Assembly: GCA_021802115.1 (NCBI GenBank)
Contig: JAKABA010000262.1
Coordinates: 1-5,140, forward strand
Reading direction: 5' to 3'
From: a bacterium
Lineage (GTDB): Bacteria > Chloroflexota > Dormibacteria > UBA8260 > Bog-877
DNA: 5,140 bases
The notes under the pieces are model-generated. The model saw nothing but the letters and a program-made list of their open reading frames with translations. It made no database searches and was not told the DNA's origin. A program made the position numbers and the translations under genes. Below are positions 1-5,140 of the stretch, piece by piece. Within the stretch, counting starts at the first letter, position 1; the number at the start of each line of letters is the position of its first letter.

Positions 1-1735
1 CTTTCTGCAGCAGCTCTCGGTGGCGGCCGCCTCCACCATGGGGCGCGACGAACTCCTGTCGCTGGTCATTAAGGAGACCAACGGCGCGATGGACGCCGAC
101 GTGTGCGCGATCTACCTCTACGACCGAGATCGGGACGGGCTGGTGCTGACGGCCACCAACGGCCTCAACCAGGAGGCCGTGGGCAGGGTGGTGATGCGCC
201 TGGGGAGCGGGGTCACGGGGGCGGTCGCCGCCGGGCGCCAGCCGCTGGCGGTGGCGGAGGTCTCCCGCGACCCTCGCTTCCAGTGGATCGAGGGGGTCGA
301 CGAGGAGCGGTTCACCTCGATGCTCTCGGTGCCCATCGAGGCGGGCCCCCGGATGGTGGGGGTCCTCAACGTCCAGACCGTTGAGCGCCGCGAGTTCCGC
401 CCTGATGAGATGGCCTTCCTGTCGGCGATCGCGGGGGCGATCGCGGGGGTGCTGGAGCGCGCCGAGCTGCAGCACCAGCTGGAGGGGCAGCTGGCCGAGA
501 TCCGGCTCTCTCAGACCGTCCACGAGCGTTTCACCAAGCTGGTGCTCGACGGGGCGGGCCTGAGCAAGATCCTGGAGGCGATCGCCAGCTTGGCCAGCGG
601 CGCGGTCGGGATCTACGACCCGCTGGGCTTCCGTCTCGAGCACGGCGCCGGAGCGGGGCTGCGGATCCGGCGCGTCCCGATCCCGGATGCGCTGTTCGAC
701 ACCGCCGACCCGGTGGAGGCGATCTCCGGGCGCAGCCGCACCGTCCTCACCCTGGCCCCGGTCCGGGCGGGGTCCGAGCTGATCGCGGTCCTGGCGCTGG
801 AGGGGAGCCTGCGCGGCGCTCCCCAGGGGCGGCGCCGCGCCCTGGAACACGGGGCCACGGTGGTGGCGCTGGAGCTGCTCAAGGAGAGGGCCGCCGCCGA
901 GGTGGAGCGCCGCCTGCGCGGGGATCTGCTCGAGGGCCTGCTGACCGTGTCTTCAGACCCTGCCGACATCAACCGGCTGGCGGTCGCCGCCGAGCGGCTG
1001 GGATACCGGATTCCGGCGCGGAGCTGGCTCTTGATCCTTGAGCCCGACGACCCGGAGAGCGCGGAGGTGCTGCAGTCGCACCCGATCCAGGAGCGGCTGC
1101 ATCGCGACCTGGAGCGGCTCTGCAGAACCCGGGCTCCGGGCGCCATGGTGGTGACCAGGGCCAGTGCGCTGGTGGTGGTGCTGCCGGAGGAGTTGCTGGG
1201 CGCCGACGCACCTGCGGTCGGCCTCTCCGGGGCTGACGTCGAGGCCGTCGCCAGGAGCCTGCTCGACCTCACCCATGGGCTGGACCGCCGCCTCAGCGTC
1301 TCGGCCGGGGTGGGCGGGCTGGCCGCCGCCCCCAACGAGCTGGCGCGTTCCCACGAGGAGGCCCGCCAGGCGCTGCGTCTGGTGCGCCGGGGCGGTGGCA
1401 GGCGGGTGCTCACCTCCTACCGCTCGCTGGGGGCGCTGCGTCTGCTTCTGGAGGTTCGCGATCCCCAGGTGCTCAGGCGCTTTGTCGAGGAGAGCATGGG
1501 TGCGGTCCTGGCCTACGAGGAGCGCCACCGCACTCCCCTCACGGCCACCCTCGAGGCCCTCTCCAACCAGGGCTGGAACCAGCGGGCGGCGGCCCGGGCG
1601 TTGGGCATTCACATCAACTCCCTGACCTACCGCGTGCAGAGGGCGGAGTCCCTGCTCGGGGTCTCGCTCGACGACCCCGAAGCCCGCGTGGTCTTGGGGG
1701 TGGCGCTACGCGCCCGCAGCCTGATCTCCGGCTGA
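1..1735 (+). CDS. GAF-domain PucR/CdaR-family transcriptional regulator (5' partial)
   Basis: This is a sensor-regulator: a GAF domain would bind a small ligand and a C-terminal helix-turn-helix would bind DNA. Counting from the GTG at position 20, residues about 10-148 read as a GAF domain (ELLSLVIKET, DADVCAIYLYD, LSVPIEAG, VGVLNVQT). A short helical linker follows. Residues about 167-300 form a PucR-like region starting VHERFTKLVLDGAGL. Residues about 307-455 look like the degenerate GGDEF-like domain of CdaR/PucR proteins (LSVSAGVGG, SHEEARQALRL). Residues about 510-569 are the PucR-type HTH (NQRAAARALGIHINSLTYRV). The reading frame stays open to the left edge and encodes FLQQLS just before the GTG, which fits the usual GAF lead-in helix, so the true start is probably upstream and outside the window. 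No ribosome-binding site precedes the GTG. The PucR family controls purine, CO-dehydrogenase-like and amino-acid catabolism genes in various bacteria; the ligand and targets here are unknown. Confidence 0.9.
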   Translation, partial: FLQQLSVAAASTMGRDELLSLVIKETNGAMDADVCAIYLYDRDRDGLVLTATNGLNQEAVGRVVMRLGSGVTGAVAAGRQPLAVAEVSRDPRFQWIEGVDEERFTSMLSVPIEAGPRMVGVLNVQTVERREFRPDEMAFLSAIAGAIAGVLERAELQHQLEGQLAEIRLSQTVHERFTKLVLDGAGLSKILEAIASLASGAVGIYDPLGFRLEHGAGAGLRIRRVPIPDALFDTADPVEAISGRSRTVLTLAPVRAGSELIAVLALEGSLRGAPQGRRRALEHGATVVALELLKERAAAEVERRLRGDLLEGLLTVSSDPADINRLAVAAERLGYRIPARSWLLILEPDDPESAEVLQSHPIQERLHRDLERLCRTRAPGAMVVTRASALVVVLPEELLGADAPAVGLSGADVEAVARSLLDLTHGLDRRLSVSAGVGGLAAAPNELARSHEEARQALRLVRRGGGRRVLTSYRSLGALRLLLEVRDPQVLRRFVEESMGAVLAYEERHRTPLTATLEALSNQGWNQRAAARALGIHINSLTYRVQRAESLLGVSLDDPEARVVLGVALRARSLISG

Positions 1736-1749
1736 GATCTCCCGCCGGA
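1727..1749 (+). terminator. Weak hairpin at the 3' end of the PucR-type gene
   Basis: TCCGGC (1727-1732) and GCCGGA (1744-1749) form a perfect 6-bp stem with an 11-nt loop that includes the TGA stop codon. No T-run follows. It could slow or stop transcription at the end of the regulator gene, but the stem is short and overlaps coding sequence, so this is a weak call. Confidence 0.2.
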
Positions 1750-1782
1750 CCCAGCGGTGCCTGGAAGATCGCGATCAGAGAT

Positions 1783-1820
1783 ACCTATTGACATAAAGCT
1801 CTCGATAGGTTACTGTCGAG
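1783..1820. promoter_or_regulatory. Nested inverted repeats over the promoter: candidate operator
   Basis: Two perfect inverted repeats overlap the promoter elements. ACCTAT (1783-1788) pairs with ATAGGT (1805-1810), with centres 22 bp apart, about two helical turns; its left arm touches the first base of the -35 box. CTCGA (1801-1805) pairs with TCGAG (1816-1820) and brackets the -10 box. A winged-helix dimer bound at either would block RNA polymerase, so autoregulation by the adjacent ArsR-like protein is a reasonable inference. The arms are short (5-6 bp), so one or both could be chance. Confidence 0.4.
1788..1816 (+). promoter_or_regulatory. Sigma70-type promoter for the ArsR-exporter operon, probably leaderless
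   Basis: A perfect -35 hexamer TTGACA lies at 1788-1793, then a 17-bp spacer, then TACTGT at 1811-1816 as a -10 element (it keeps the conserved first T, A and last T). Transcription would be expected to start near 1822-1824, on the GTG at 1823 that begins the downstream regulator. The mRNA would then have little or no leader, which agrees with the absence of any Shine-Dalgarno sequence there. The stretch is visibly richer in A+T than the surrounding coding sequence. Confidence 0.6.
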
Positions 1821-1822
1821 TG

Positions 1823-2455
1823 GTGCCGCCCCCAGACCCCAGCCACCCCTTGGACTCCCTGCGCCGGGTCAGCGACGCCAGGACCATGCGTGCCCTCGCC
1901 CATCCGGTTCGCATCGCGCTGATCGAGCTCCTGATCGTCGCCGGGCCCATGACCGCCACCGAAGCGGCGGAGAGGATCGGCGAGAGCCCGACCACCTGCT
2001 CCTTTCACCTGCGGCAGCTGGCGAGGTACGGGTTCGTCGAGGAGGCGGGCGGCGGCAGGGGCCGCAACCGTCCCTGGCGGGTGAGCTCGGTGGGGATGAC
2101 CATGAGCGTGGCTGACGACGATGCCGAGACCGACCTGGCGGCGGCCGCCCTGCAGCGGATGTTTCGCGAGCGGCATCTGCGCCGCCTCGAGCACTGGCGC
2201 GAGACCAGGGCCAGCTATCCCCAGGAGTGGCGCGCCCTGGCCGCGGAGGGTGAGTACCTCCTCTGGGTCACCCCAGAAGAGCTGGCGGAGGTGGAGCGGG
2301 ACCTGGCCCGGGTCCTCATGCGCTATCCCGAGCGGCTGCAGGACCCATCCTCGCGGCCTTCGGGCGCCCGCGCGGTCGAGGTCCTCTCCTTCATCTTCCC
2401 GCTCGACCTGGAGAATGCGCTCGGGTCCGAGCCGCCTCCGGGACAGCCCCGCTGA
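1823..2455 (+). CDS. ArsR-like winged-helix transcriptional regulator
   Basis: This is a DNA-binding repressor-type protein of 210 aa from the chosen GTG start. Residues about 18-90 are a winged helix-turn-helix with the ArsR-like pattern: MRALAHPVRIALIELL, then TATEAAERIGESPTTCSFHL as helix-turn-recognition helix, then QLARYGFVEEAG leading into a Gly/Arg-rich wing (GGGRGRNR). The metal-binding CxC motif of classical ArsR/SmtB is absent; the single Cys59 in the recognition helix is common in non-metal relatives. The remaining 120 residues are a helical C-terminal extension (LRRLEHWRETRASYPQEWRA, WVTPEELAEVERDL, then a final VEVLSFIFPL strand). This makes the protein about twice the size of a minimal ArsR and suggests an effector or dimerisation role. 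A longer reading from GTG 1757 would run through the promoter and add unrelated residues, so it is rejected; GTG 1820 is one codon away and cannot be excluded. The exporter gene begins one base after the stop, so this protein most likely regulates that exporter. Confidence 0.88.
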   Translation: MPPPDPSHPLDSLRRVSDARTMRALAHPVRIALIELLIVAGPMTATEAAERIGESPTTCSFHLRQLARYGFVEEAGGGRGRNRPWRVSSVGMTMSVADDDAETDLAAAALQRMFRERHLRRLEHWRETRASYPQEWRALAAEGEYLLWVTPEELAEVERDLARVLMRYPERLQDPSSRPSGARAVEVLSFIFPLDLENALGSEPPPGQPR

Positions 2456-2456
2456 C

Positions 2457-3698
2457 GTGAGGCAGCTCCTGCGAGACGGCACGGCGCGCTGGTTCCTGCT
2501 GCAGTCGGTCCTGTCGACCTTCGGCGACCGCTTCATGCTGCTGGCGGCGGGCATCTGGGTGCGGGTGCTGACGGGCAGCAACGCCGAGGCCGGGCTCACG
2601 TTCTTCTTCGCGGTCGTCCCGGAGATAGTCGTGTCCCCGCTGGCGGGCCTGGTCGCAGACCGGGTGCCGCGGAGGCCTCTGCTCATCGCCTGCCAGGCGG
2701 CCGGAGCCGGCTCCGTCCTTCTGCTGGTGCTGGTTCGCGGCCCGGGACAGGTCTGGCTCATCTGGTTGGTGATGATCGCCTACGGCGCGATCGCCACCTT
2801 CACCAGCGCCGCCAAGTCCGCGCTTCTGGTGACGATCGTGCCCAGCGAGCAGCTGGGCGAGGCCAACGGCTTCCTCAACACCACCGCTGAGGGATTGAGG
2901 CTGGTCACGCCCCTGGTGGGGGCGGGTCTGTTCACCCTGGCCGGAGGGCCGGTGGTGGCCGAGCTGGACGCCGCCACCTGCCTGATCGCGATGGGGGTGC
3001 TCCTGTGGCTGCGGGTCGAGGAGCCAGCGGCTCCCGCGAGAGCCCAGCACTGGCTGGCGGAGACCTCGGCCGGCTTTCGCCACATCTGGACGACCGTGCC
3101 GCTGCGCCGGATCCTGCTGGCGCTGGTCGCCTTCGTGGCGGTCGTGGGTTTCCTGGAGACAGCTCTCTTCGGCGTGGTCACCGACGGCCTGCAGCGGCCC
3201 GCCTCCTTCGTTGGAGTTCTGATCTCGATCCAGGGCGTTGGCGCCATCGCCGGCGGGCTCACCTCGGCTCCCCTGATGCGAAGGGTCCTGGAGACCAGGC
3301 TCACCGCTCTCGGCATGGTCACGGCCGCGGTCGGCTCGGTCGTCTGCGTGGTCCCCAACTACGTCCGGGGCGATCTCCCGATGGCCGTGGTGGTCATGGC
3401 GGCCCTGCTGATGGGCGTTGGCCTACCCTGGCTGTTCGTCGGTGCCAACACCCTCATCCAGCGCCGCACGCCGCTGGCGCTGCAGGGCCGCGTCGACGCT
3501 GCCTTCGGACTCCTATTCGGAGGTTTTCAGGCGGCCTCGATCGGCGTGGGGGCGCTTCTCATCGGTGCCTTCGGGTATGTCCCCTCTCTGCTGGCGGTCG
3601 GGGCCGTCGGCCTGCTCGCGGCCGGCTACCTCATGAGCCGCCCCGAGATCCCAGCGCTGCTGGGGGCGGCCGCTCCCCTGGCGGCGCCGGGAGACTGA
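2457..3698 (+). CDS. Major facilitator superfamily exporter (MFS_3/EntS-like)
   Basis: This is a 413-aa integral membrane transporter, probably a proton-driven exporter of a drug, siderophore or other small molecule. The length and pattern fit a 12-helix MFS protein. TM1 lies around residues 12-38 with the FGDR motif (22-25). The cytoplasmic loop after TM2 carries MFS motif A as GLVADRVPRR (64-73). PSEQLGEANGFLNTTAEGLR is typical of the MFS_3 group. A charged central loop at about 184-215 divides the two six-helix halves, and the second half contains RRTPLALQGRVDAAFG. The start is GTG 2457, one base after the preceding stop; the same frame is open upstream only because it overlaps the regulator gene, and the next in-frame ATG (2535) would delete most of TM1. 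Only a weak GGGA lies 13 nt upstream, so translational coupling to the regulator gene is likely. The substrate cannot be read from the sequence. The gene ends convergently with the peptidase E gene. Confidence 0.92.
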   Translation: MRQLLRDGTARWFLLQSVLSTFGDRFMLLAAGIWVRVLTGSNAEAGLTFFFAVVPEIVVSPLAGLVADRVPRRPLLIACQAAGAGSVLLLVLVRGPGQVWLIWLVMIAYGAIATFTSAAKSALLVTIVPSEQLGEANGFLNTTAEGLRLVTPLVGAGLFTLAGGPVVAELDAATCLIAMGVLLWLRVEEPAAPARAQHWLAETSAGFRHIWTTVPLRRILLALVAFVAVVGFLETALFGVVTDGLQRPASFVGVLISIQGVGAIAGGLTSAPLMRRVLETRLTALGMVTAAVGSVVCVVPNYVRGDLPMAVVVMAALLMGVGLPWLFVGANTLIQRRTPLALQGRVDAAFGLLFGGFQAASIGVGALLIGAFGYVPSLLAVGAVGLLAAGYLMSRPEIPALLGAAAPLAAPGD

Positions 3699-3711
3699 GG
3701 GCCCCGGGCGC
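3684..3711 (+). terminator. Imperfect GC hairpin at the exporter stop codon
   Basis: GCGCC (3684-3688) plus GGG (3689-3691) can pair with CCC (3703-3705) plus GGCGC (3707-3711), leaving one bulged G. The hairpin straddles the TGA stop and is followed by ATTGG rather than a T-run. It is a possible but weak end signal for the ArsR-exporter transcript. Confidence 0.2.
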
Positions 3712-3856
3712 ATTGGGGCTGAGCCGGCACGCTCATATGGGAGAAGGCAGACCTGGCCACCCGGAACTTTTGGCCTGGGGGCGGATCTCTGCAGCGCAAC
3801 CCGTCTGTCGCTCACATCTCGGTCCGGGCTCGTCCCCATCCGTGACTGCGCTAGGT

Positions 3857-3877
3857 GCCGCCGCTCGCCGCGGCGGT
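3857..3877. terminator. GC hairpin between convergent genes
   Basis: CCGCCGC (3858-3864) and GCGGCGG (3870-3876) make a perfect 7-bp stem with a 5-nt loop, and a G-T wobble extends it outward by one pair. It lies 10 nt beyond the peptidase E stop on the minus strand and in the convergent gap, so it could end transcription from either side. Neither side has a T-run. The rest of the 187-bp gap (3699-3885) shows no gene. Confidence 0.3.
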
Positions 3878-3885
3878 TGGGCTCG

Positions 3886-4635
3886 TCAGGGCTGTCGGCC
3901 GACCGCCCCGGGAAGGACCCTCGGTTCGATCCTGGTCTCCTCCACGCGACCGTCGGAGCCGCGCCTGACGTGATAGGCGCCGGCGCCAACCACCTCGGTC
4001 ACTGCCTCCGCCATCTCGGTTCCCCGGTAGACCAAGCCCGCGCCGTTGTCGGTCGCGTAACCGCCGGGCAGGACCTCCTCCGCCACCAGCCGGTGAAAGA
4101 GGGGGCGCCGCTGCTCCTCGGCGTCGTAGTGGACTCCATTGGAGAACGGCAGAAAGCCGAGGGCGTCGGTGACGGCGCGCAACTCGGGCCCAAACGAGTC
4201 GGTGGTGCCCCCCACGTGCCAGCATAGGGACCCGGCCGACACTCCCCCCAGCACCACTCCCGCCTCCCAGCAGTCCCGCAGGATGCGGTCGAGTCCGTGC
4301 AGCCGCCACAGGGCCAGGAGGTTCGCCGTGCTTCCGCCTCCCACCCACACCGCATCCTGGGCGAGCAGGTGGGCGGCCATGTCGGTCAGGTTCGGCATGG
4401 GGAAGAGATTGAGACACGAGACCGTGACATCGCGCTCGTAGTAGGCGGAGTGCATGGTCGCGTTCCACCAGGCCTGGTCGCCGCCGGCTGTGTTGATGAA
4501 GCACAATCTCGGGGTGGCCCTCGGCTGGGCCAGCTCGAGGGCGTAGTCGAGCAGCGGCCCCGGCCGCACCAGGTTACGAGGATCGGGGAGGAGGCCACCG
4601 CTGGTGGCAAGGATGGTCGGCTCTCCTGCGGACAT
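3886..4635 (-). CDS. pepE: Peptidase E-like protein (family S51)
   Basis: This is a 249-aa cytoplasmic enzyme of the class I glutamine-amidotransferase-like fold; characterised peptidase E cleaves dipeptides with N-terminal aspartate. The opening strand reads TILATSGGLLPDPRN. CFINTAGGDQAWWN, LNLFPMPN and AVWVGGGSTANLLALWR follow (GGGST replaces the GGGNT of the enterobacterial enzyme). The nucleophile elbow is GGVSAGS with Ser133. Asp146 in GGTTDSFG and His169 in NGVHYDAE have spacings of +13 and +36 from the serine, close to the Ser120/Asp135/His157 triad of Salmonella PepE. The C-terminal strand DNGAGLVYRGTE and the end IEPRVL are also typical. Start choice: ATG 4635 matches the family N-terminus; ATG 4647 would add four residues; the frame stays open to an ATG at 4872 but that adds 75 Pro/Arg/Gly-rich residues with no family match. 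Neither 4635 nor 4647 has a Shine-Dalgarno sequence. The gene is probably transcribed alone, since a strong hairpin separates it from the upstream CoxM-type gene. Substrate specificity in this branch is untested to my knowledge. Confidence 0.92.
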   Translation of the reverse strand: MSAGEPTILATSGGLLPDPRNLVRPGPLLDYALELAQPRATPRLCFINTAGGDQAWWNATMHSAYYERDVTVSCLNLFPMPNLTDMAAHLLAQDAVWVGGGSTANLLALWRLHGLDRILRDCWEAGVVLGGVSAGSLCWHVGGTTDSFGPELRAVTDALGFLPFSNGVHYDAEEQRRPLFHRLVAEEVLPGGYATDNGAGLVYRGTEMAEAVTEVVGAGAYHVRRGSDGRVEETRIEPRVLPGAVGRQP

Positions 4636-4663
4636 GAGGCAGATCATGGCAGGTCGAGACGGT

Positions 4664-4680
4664 GGCTCGCCGGCTGAGCC
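4664..4680. repeat. Short inverted repeat upstream of the peptidase E gene
   Basis: GGCTC (4664-4668) and GAGCC (4676-4680) are perfect arms around a 7-nt centre that itself contains the palindrome GCCGGC. It lies 29-45 bp upstream of the chosen start, where an operator or promoter would be expected, but I find no convincing -35/-10 pair in this gap. It could be chance in GC-rich DNA. Confidence 0.2.
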
Positions 4681-4834
4681 CTGAGGACCCGAACCCGGCA
4701 AGCCCAAGACCGCCACCGGCCGTGAGTGCTCTCGCCTCGAGCCACCCGCCGCGGGCACCAACTCACAGCCGCCTACTCGGCGAGGAAGTGGCCCATTGCA
4801 CCGGGACGTCGGCTCCGCCGGGGCCCTCAGGGGC

Positions 4835-4870
4835 GGCGGGGGTGCGACGTCTGCGCGTCGCACCCCCGTC
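4835..4870 (-). terminator. Strong GC hairpin after the CoxM-type gene, lacking a U-tract
   Basis: CGGGGGTGCGACG (4837-4849) pairs perfectly with CGTCGCACCCCCG (4856-4868), giving a 13-bp stem with a 6-nt loop; a wobble pair and one more G-C pair extend it outward. On the minus strand it begins two bases after the CoxM-type stop codon. No T-run follows on the minus strand (the sequence continues into a Gly/Cys-rich-like GC stretch). It is most likely the transcription end or a 3' stabilising structure of the molybdenum-hydroxylase operon, and it insulates the peptidase E gene from that operon. Confidence 0.6.
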
Positions 4871-4872
4871 AA

Positions 4873-5140
4873 TCAAGCCGCCTGCTCCAACGCCCTGCGG
4901 GTGAGCACCTGCGCCAGATGGAGCCGGAACTCGGGGCTGGCGTGGACGTCGCCGCTGGGGTGGAGCCCGTCACTCGCCCGCTCCGCCGCCTCAGCCGGCG
5001 TCGCTCCGGACCTCAGCGCCTCCTCCACCGCGTGGGCGCGCACCGCGGTCGGTCCCGCGTGGGTGATGCCCACCCGCCAGCCGTCCTCGAGACGCTGGAC
5101 CCCGACCGCCACGATCGCCCAATCGAAGAGCCGACGGCGG
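4873..5140 (-). CDS. Molybdenum hydroxylase FAD-binding medium subunit, CoxM/CutM-like (5' partial)
   Basis: This is the C-terminal end, 88 residues, of the flavoprotein subunit that carries electrons between the iron-sulfur subunit and the acceptor in CO dehydrogenase/xanthine dehydrogenase-type enzymes. The visible part is the CO_deh_flav_C domain: RRLFDWAIVAVGVQRLEDGW, VGITHAGPTAVRAHAVEEAL, then the signature SGDVHASPEFRLHLAQVLTR and the end RALEQAA. The frame is open through the right edge; GTG 5112 falls inside the FDWAIVAV strand and is not the start. The FAD-binding N-terminal domain, and presumably the CoxS- and CoxL-like subunits, lie beyond 5140. A strong hairpin directly after the stop suggests this is the last gene of its operon. 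The substrate (CO, purine, nicotine-like or other aldehyde/heterocycle) cannot be told from this fragment because specificity sits in the large subunit. Confidence 0.9.
   Translation of the reverse strand, partial: RRRLFDWAIVAVGVQRLEDGWRVGITHAGPTAVRAHAVEEALRSGATPAEAAERASDGLHPSGDVHASPEFRLHLAQVLTRRALEQAA

Noticed and set aside
424..447. Tandem 12-bp repeat (GGCGATCGCGGG twice) in the first gene
   Set aside because: It simply encodes the repeated AIAG of the last GAF helix (SAIAGAIAGVLE); only two copies, with no sign of a repeat array.
1757..1822. 22-codon N-terminal extension of the ArsR-like gene from GTG 1757
   Set aside because: It runs straight through the -35/-10 promoter and the inverted repeats, and the added residues do not resemble ArsR N-termini.
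2121..2456. 112-codon open upstream extension of the exporter frame, overlapping the regulator gene
   Set aside because: The translation is Pro/Arg/Ser-rich with no transporter character, and it lies wholly inside the well-supported ArsR-like gene; the exporter begins naturally at GTG 2457.
1775..2761. Long minus-strand open frame (328 codons) opposite the ArsR-like and exporter genes
   Set aside because: It is a typical high-GC antisense shadow with Arg/Pro/Gly-rich translation and no recognisable domain.
3005..3973. 322-codon plus-strand open frame across the exporter end and the convergent gap
   Set aside because: It is an out-of-frame shadow of the exporter, rich in Arg/Gly/Pro, that runs into the antisense of the peptidase E gene.
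4648..4872. N-terminal 75-residue extension of the peptidase E frame
   Set aside because: Low-complexity Pro/Arg/Gly composition with no match to the family, and it would start inside the region just after the CoxM-type stop and cover the terminator hairpin.

Overview
This is a high-GC bacterial window (about 70% G+C by eye) with five protein genes and no RNA genes, mobile elements or CRISPR array. Two genes start with GTG and one promoter appears to drive a leaderless transcript. That style fits Actinomycetota or high-GC Chloroflexota/Dormibacterota-like lineages. The sequence alone does not settle the phylum.

Layout. Positions 1-1735 (+) hold a PucR/CdaR-type regulator with an N-terminal GAF sensor; its 5' end lies outside the window. 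Positions 1736-1822 are a short intergenic region, visibly richer in A+T, with a consensus-like promoter and nested inverted repeats. Positions 1823-2455 (+) encode a long ArsR-like winged-helix repressor. It is followed one base later by a 413-aa major facilitator superfamily exporter (2457-3698, +); the pair forms a tight two-gene operon. A 187-bp convergent gap (3699-3885) holds only weak hairpins. Positions 3886-4635 (-) encode a peptidase E-like protein (family S51). A 237-bp gap follows and carries a strong GC hairpin (4835-4870). Positions 4873-5140 (-) hold the C-terminal end of a CoxM/CutM-type FAD subunit of a molybdenum hydroxylase (CO dehydrogenase/xanthine dehydrogenase family); the rest lies beyond the right edge.

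Working model. The ArsR-like protein probably controls its own gene and the exporter, with an unknown ligand relieving repression. The CoxM fragment appears to be the last gene of its operon. That matches the S-L-M order reported for form II/CoxL-like enzymes better than the M-S-L order of classical form I CO dehydrogenase. The PucR-type regulator is from a family often found near purine or molybdenum-hydroxylase catabolic genes, but here it sits about 3 kb away in the opposite orientation, so a link is only a hypothesis. I see no clear sign of an undescribed system. The most informative feature is the promoter/operator in front of the ArsR-exporter pair.
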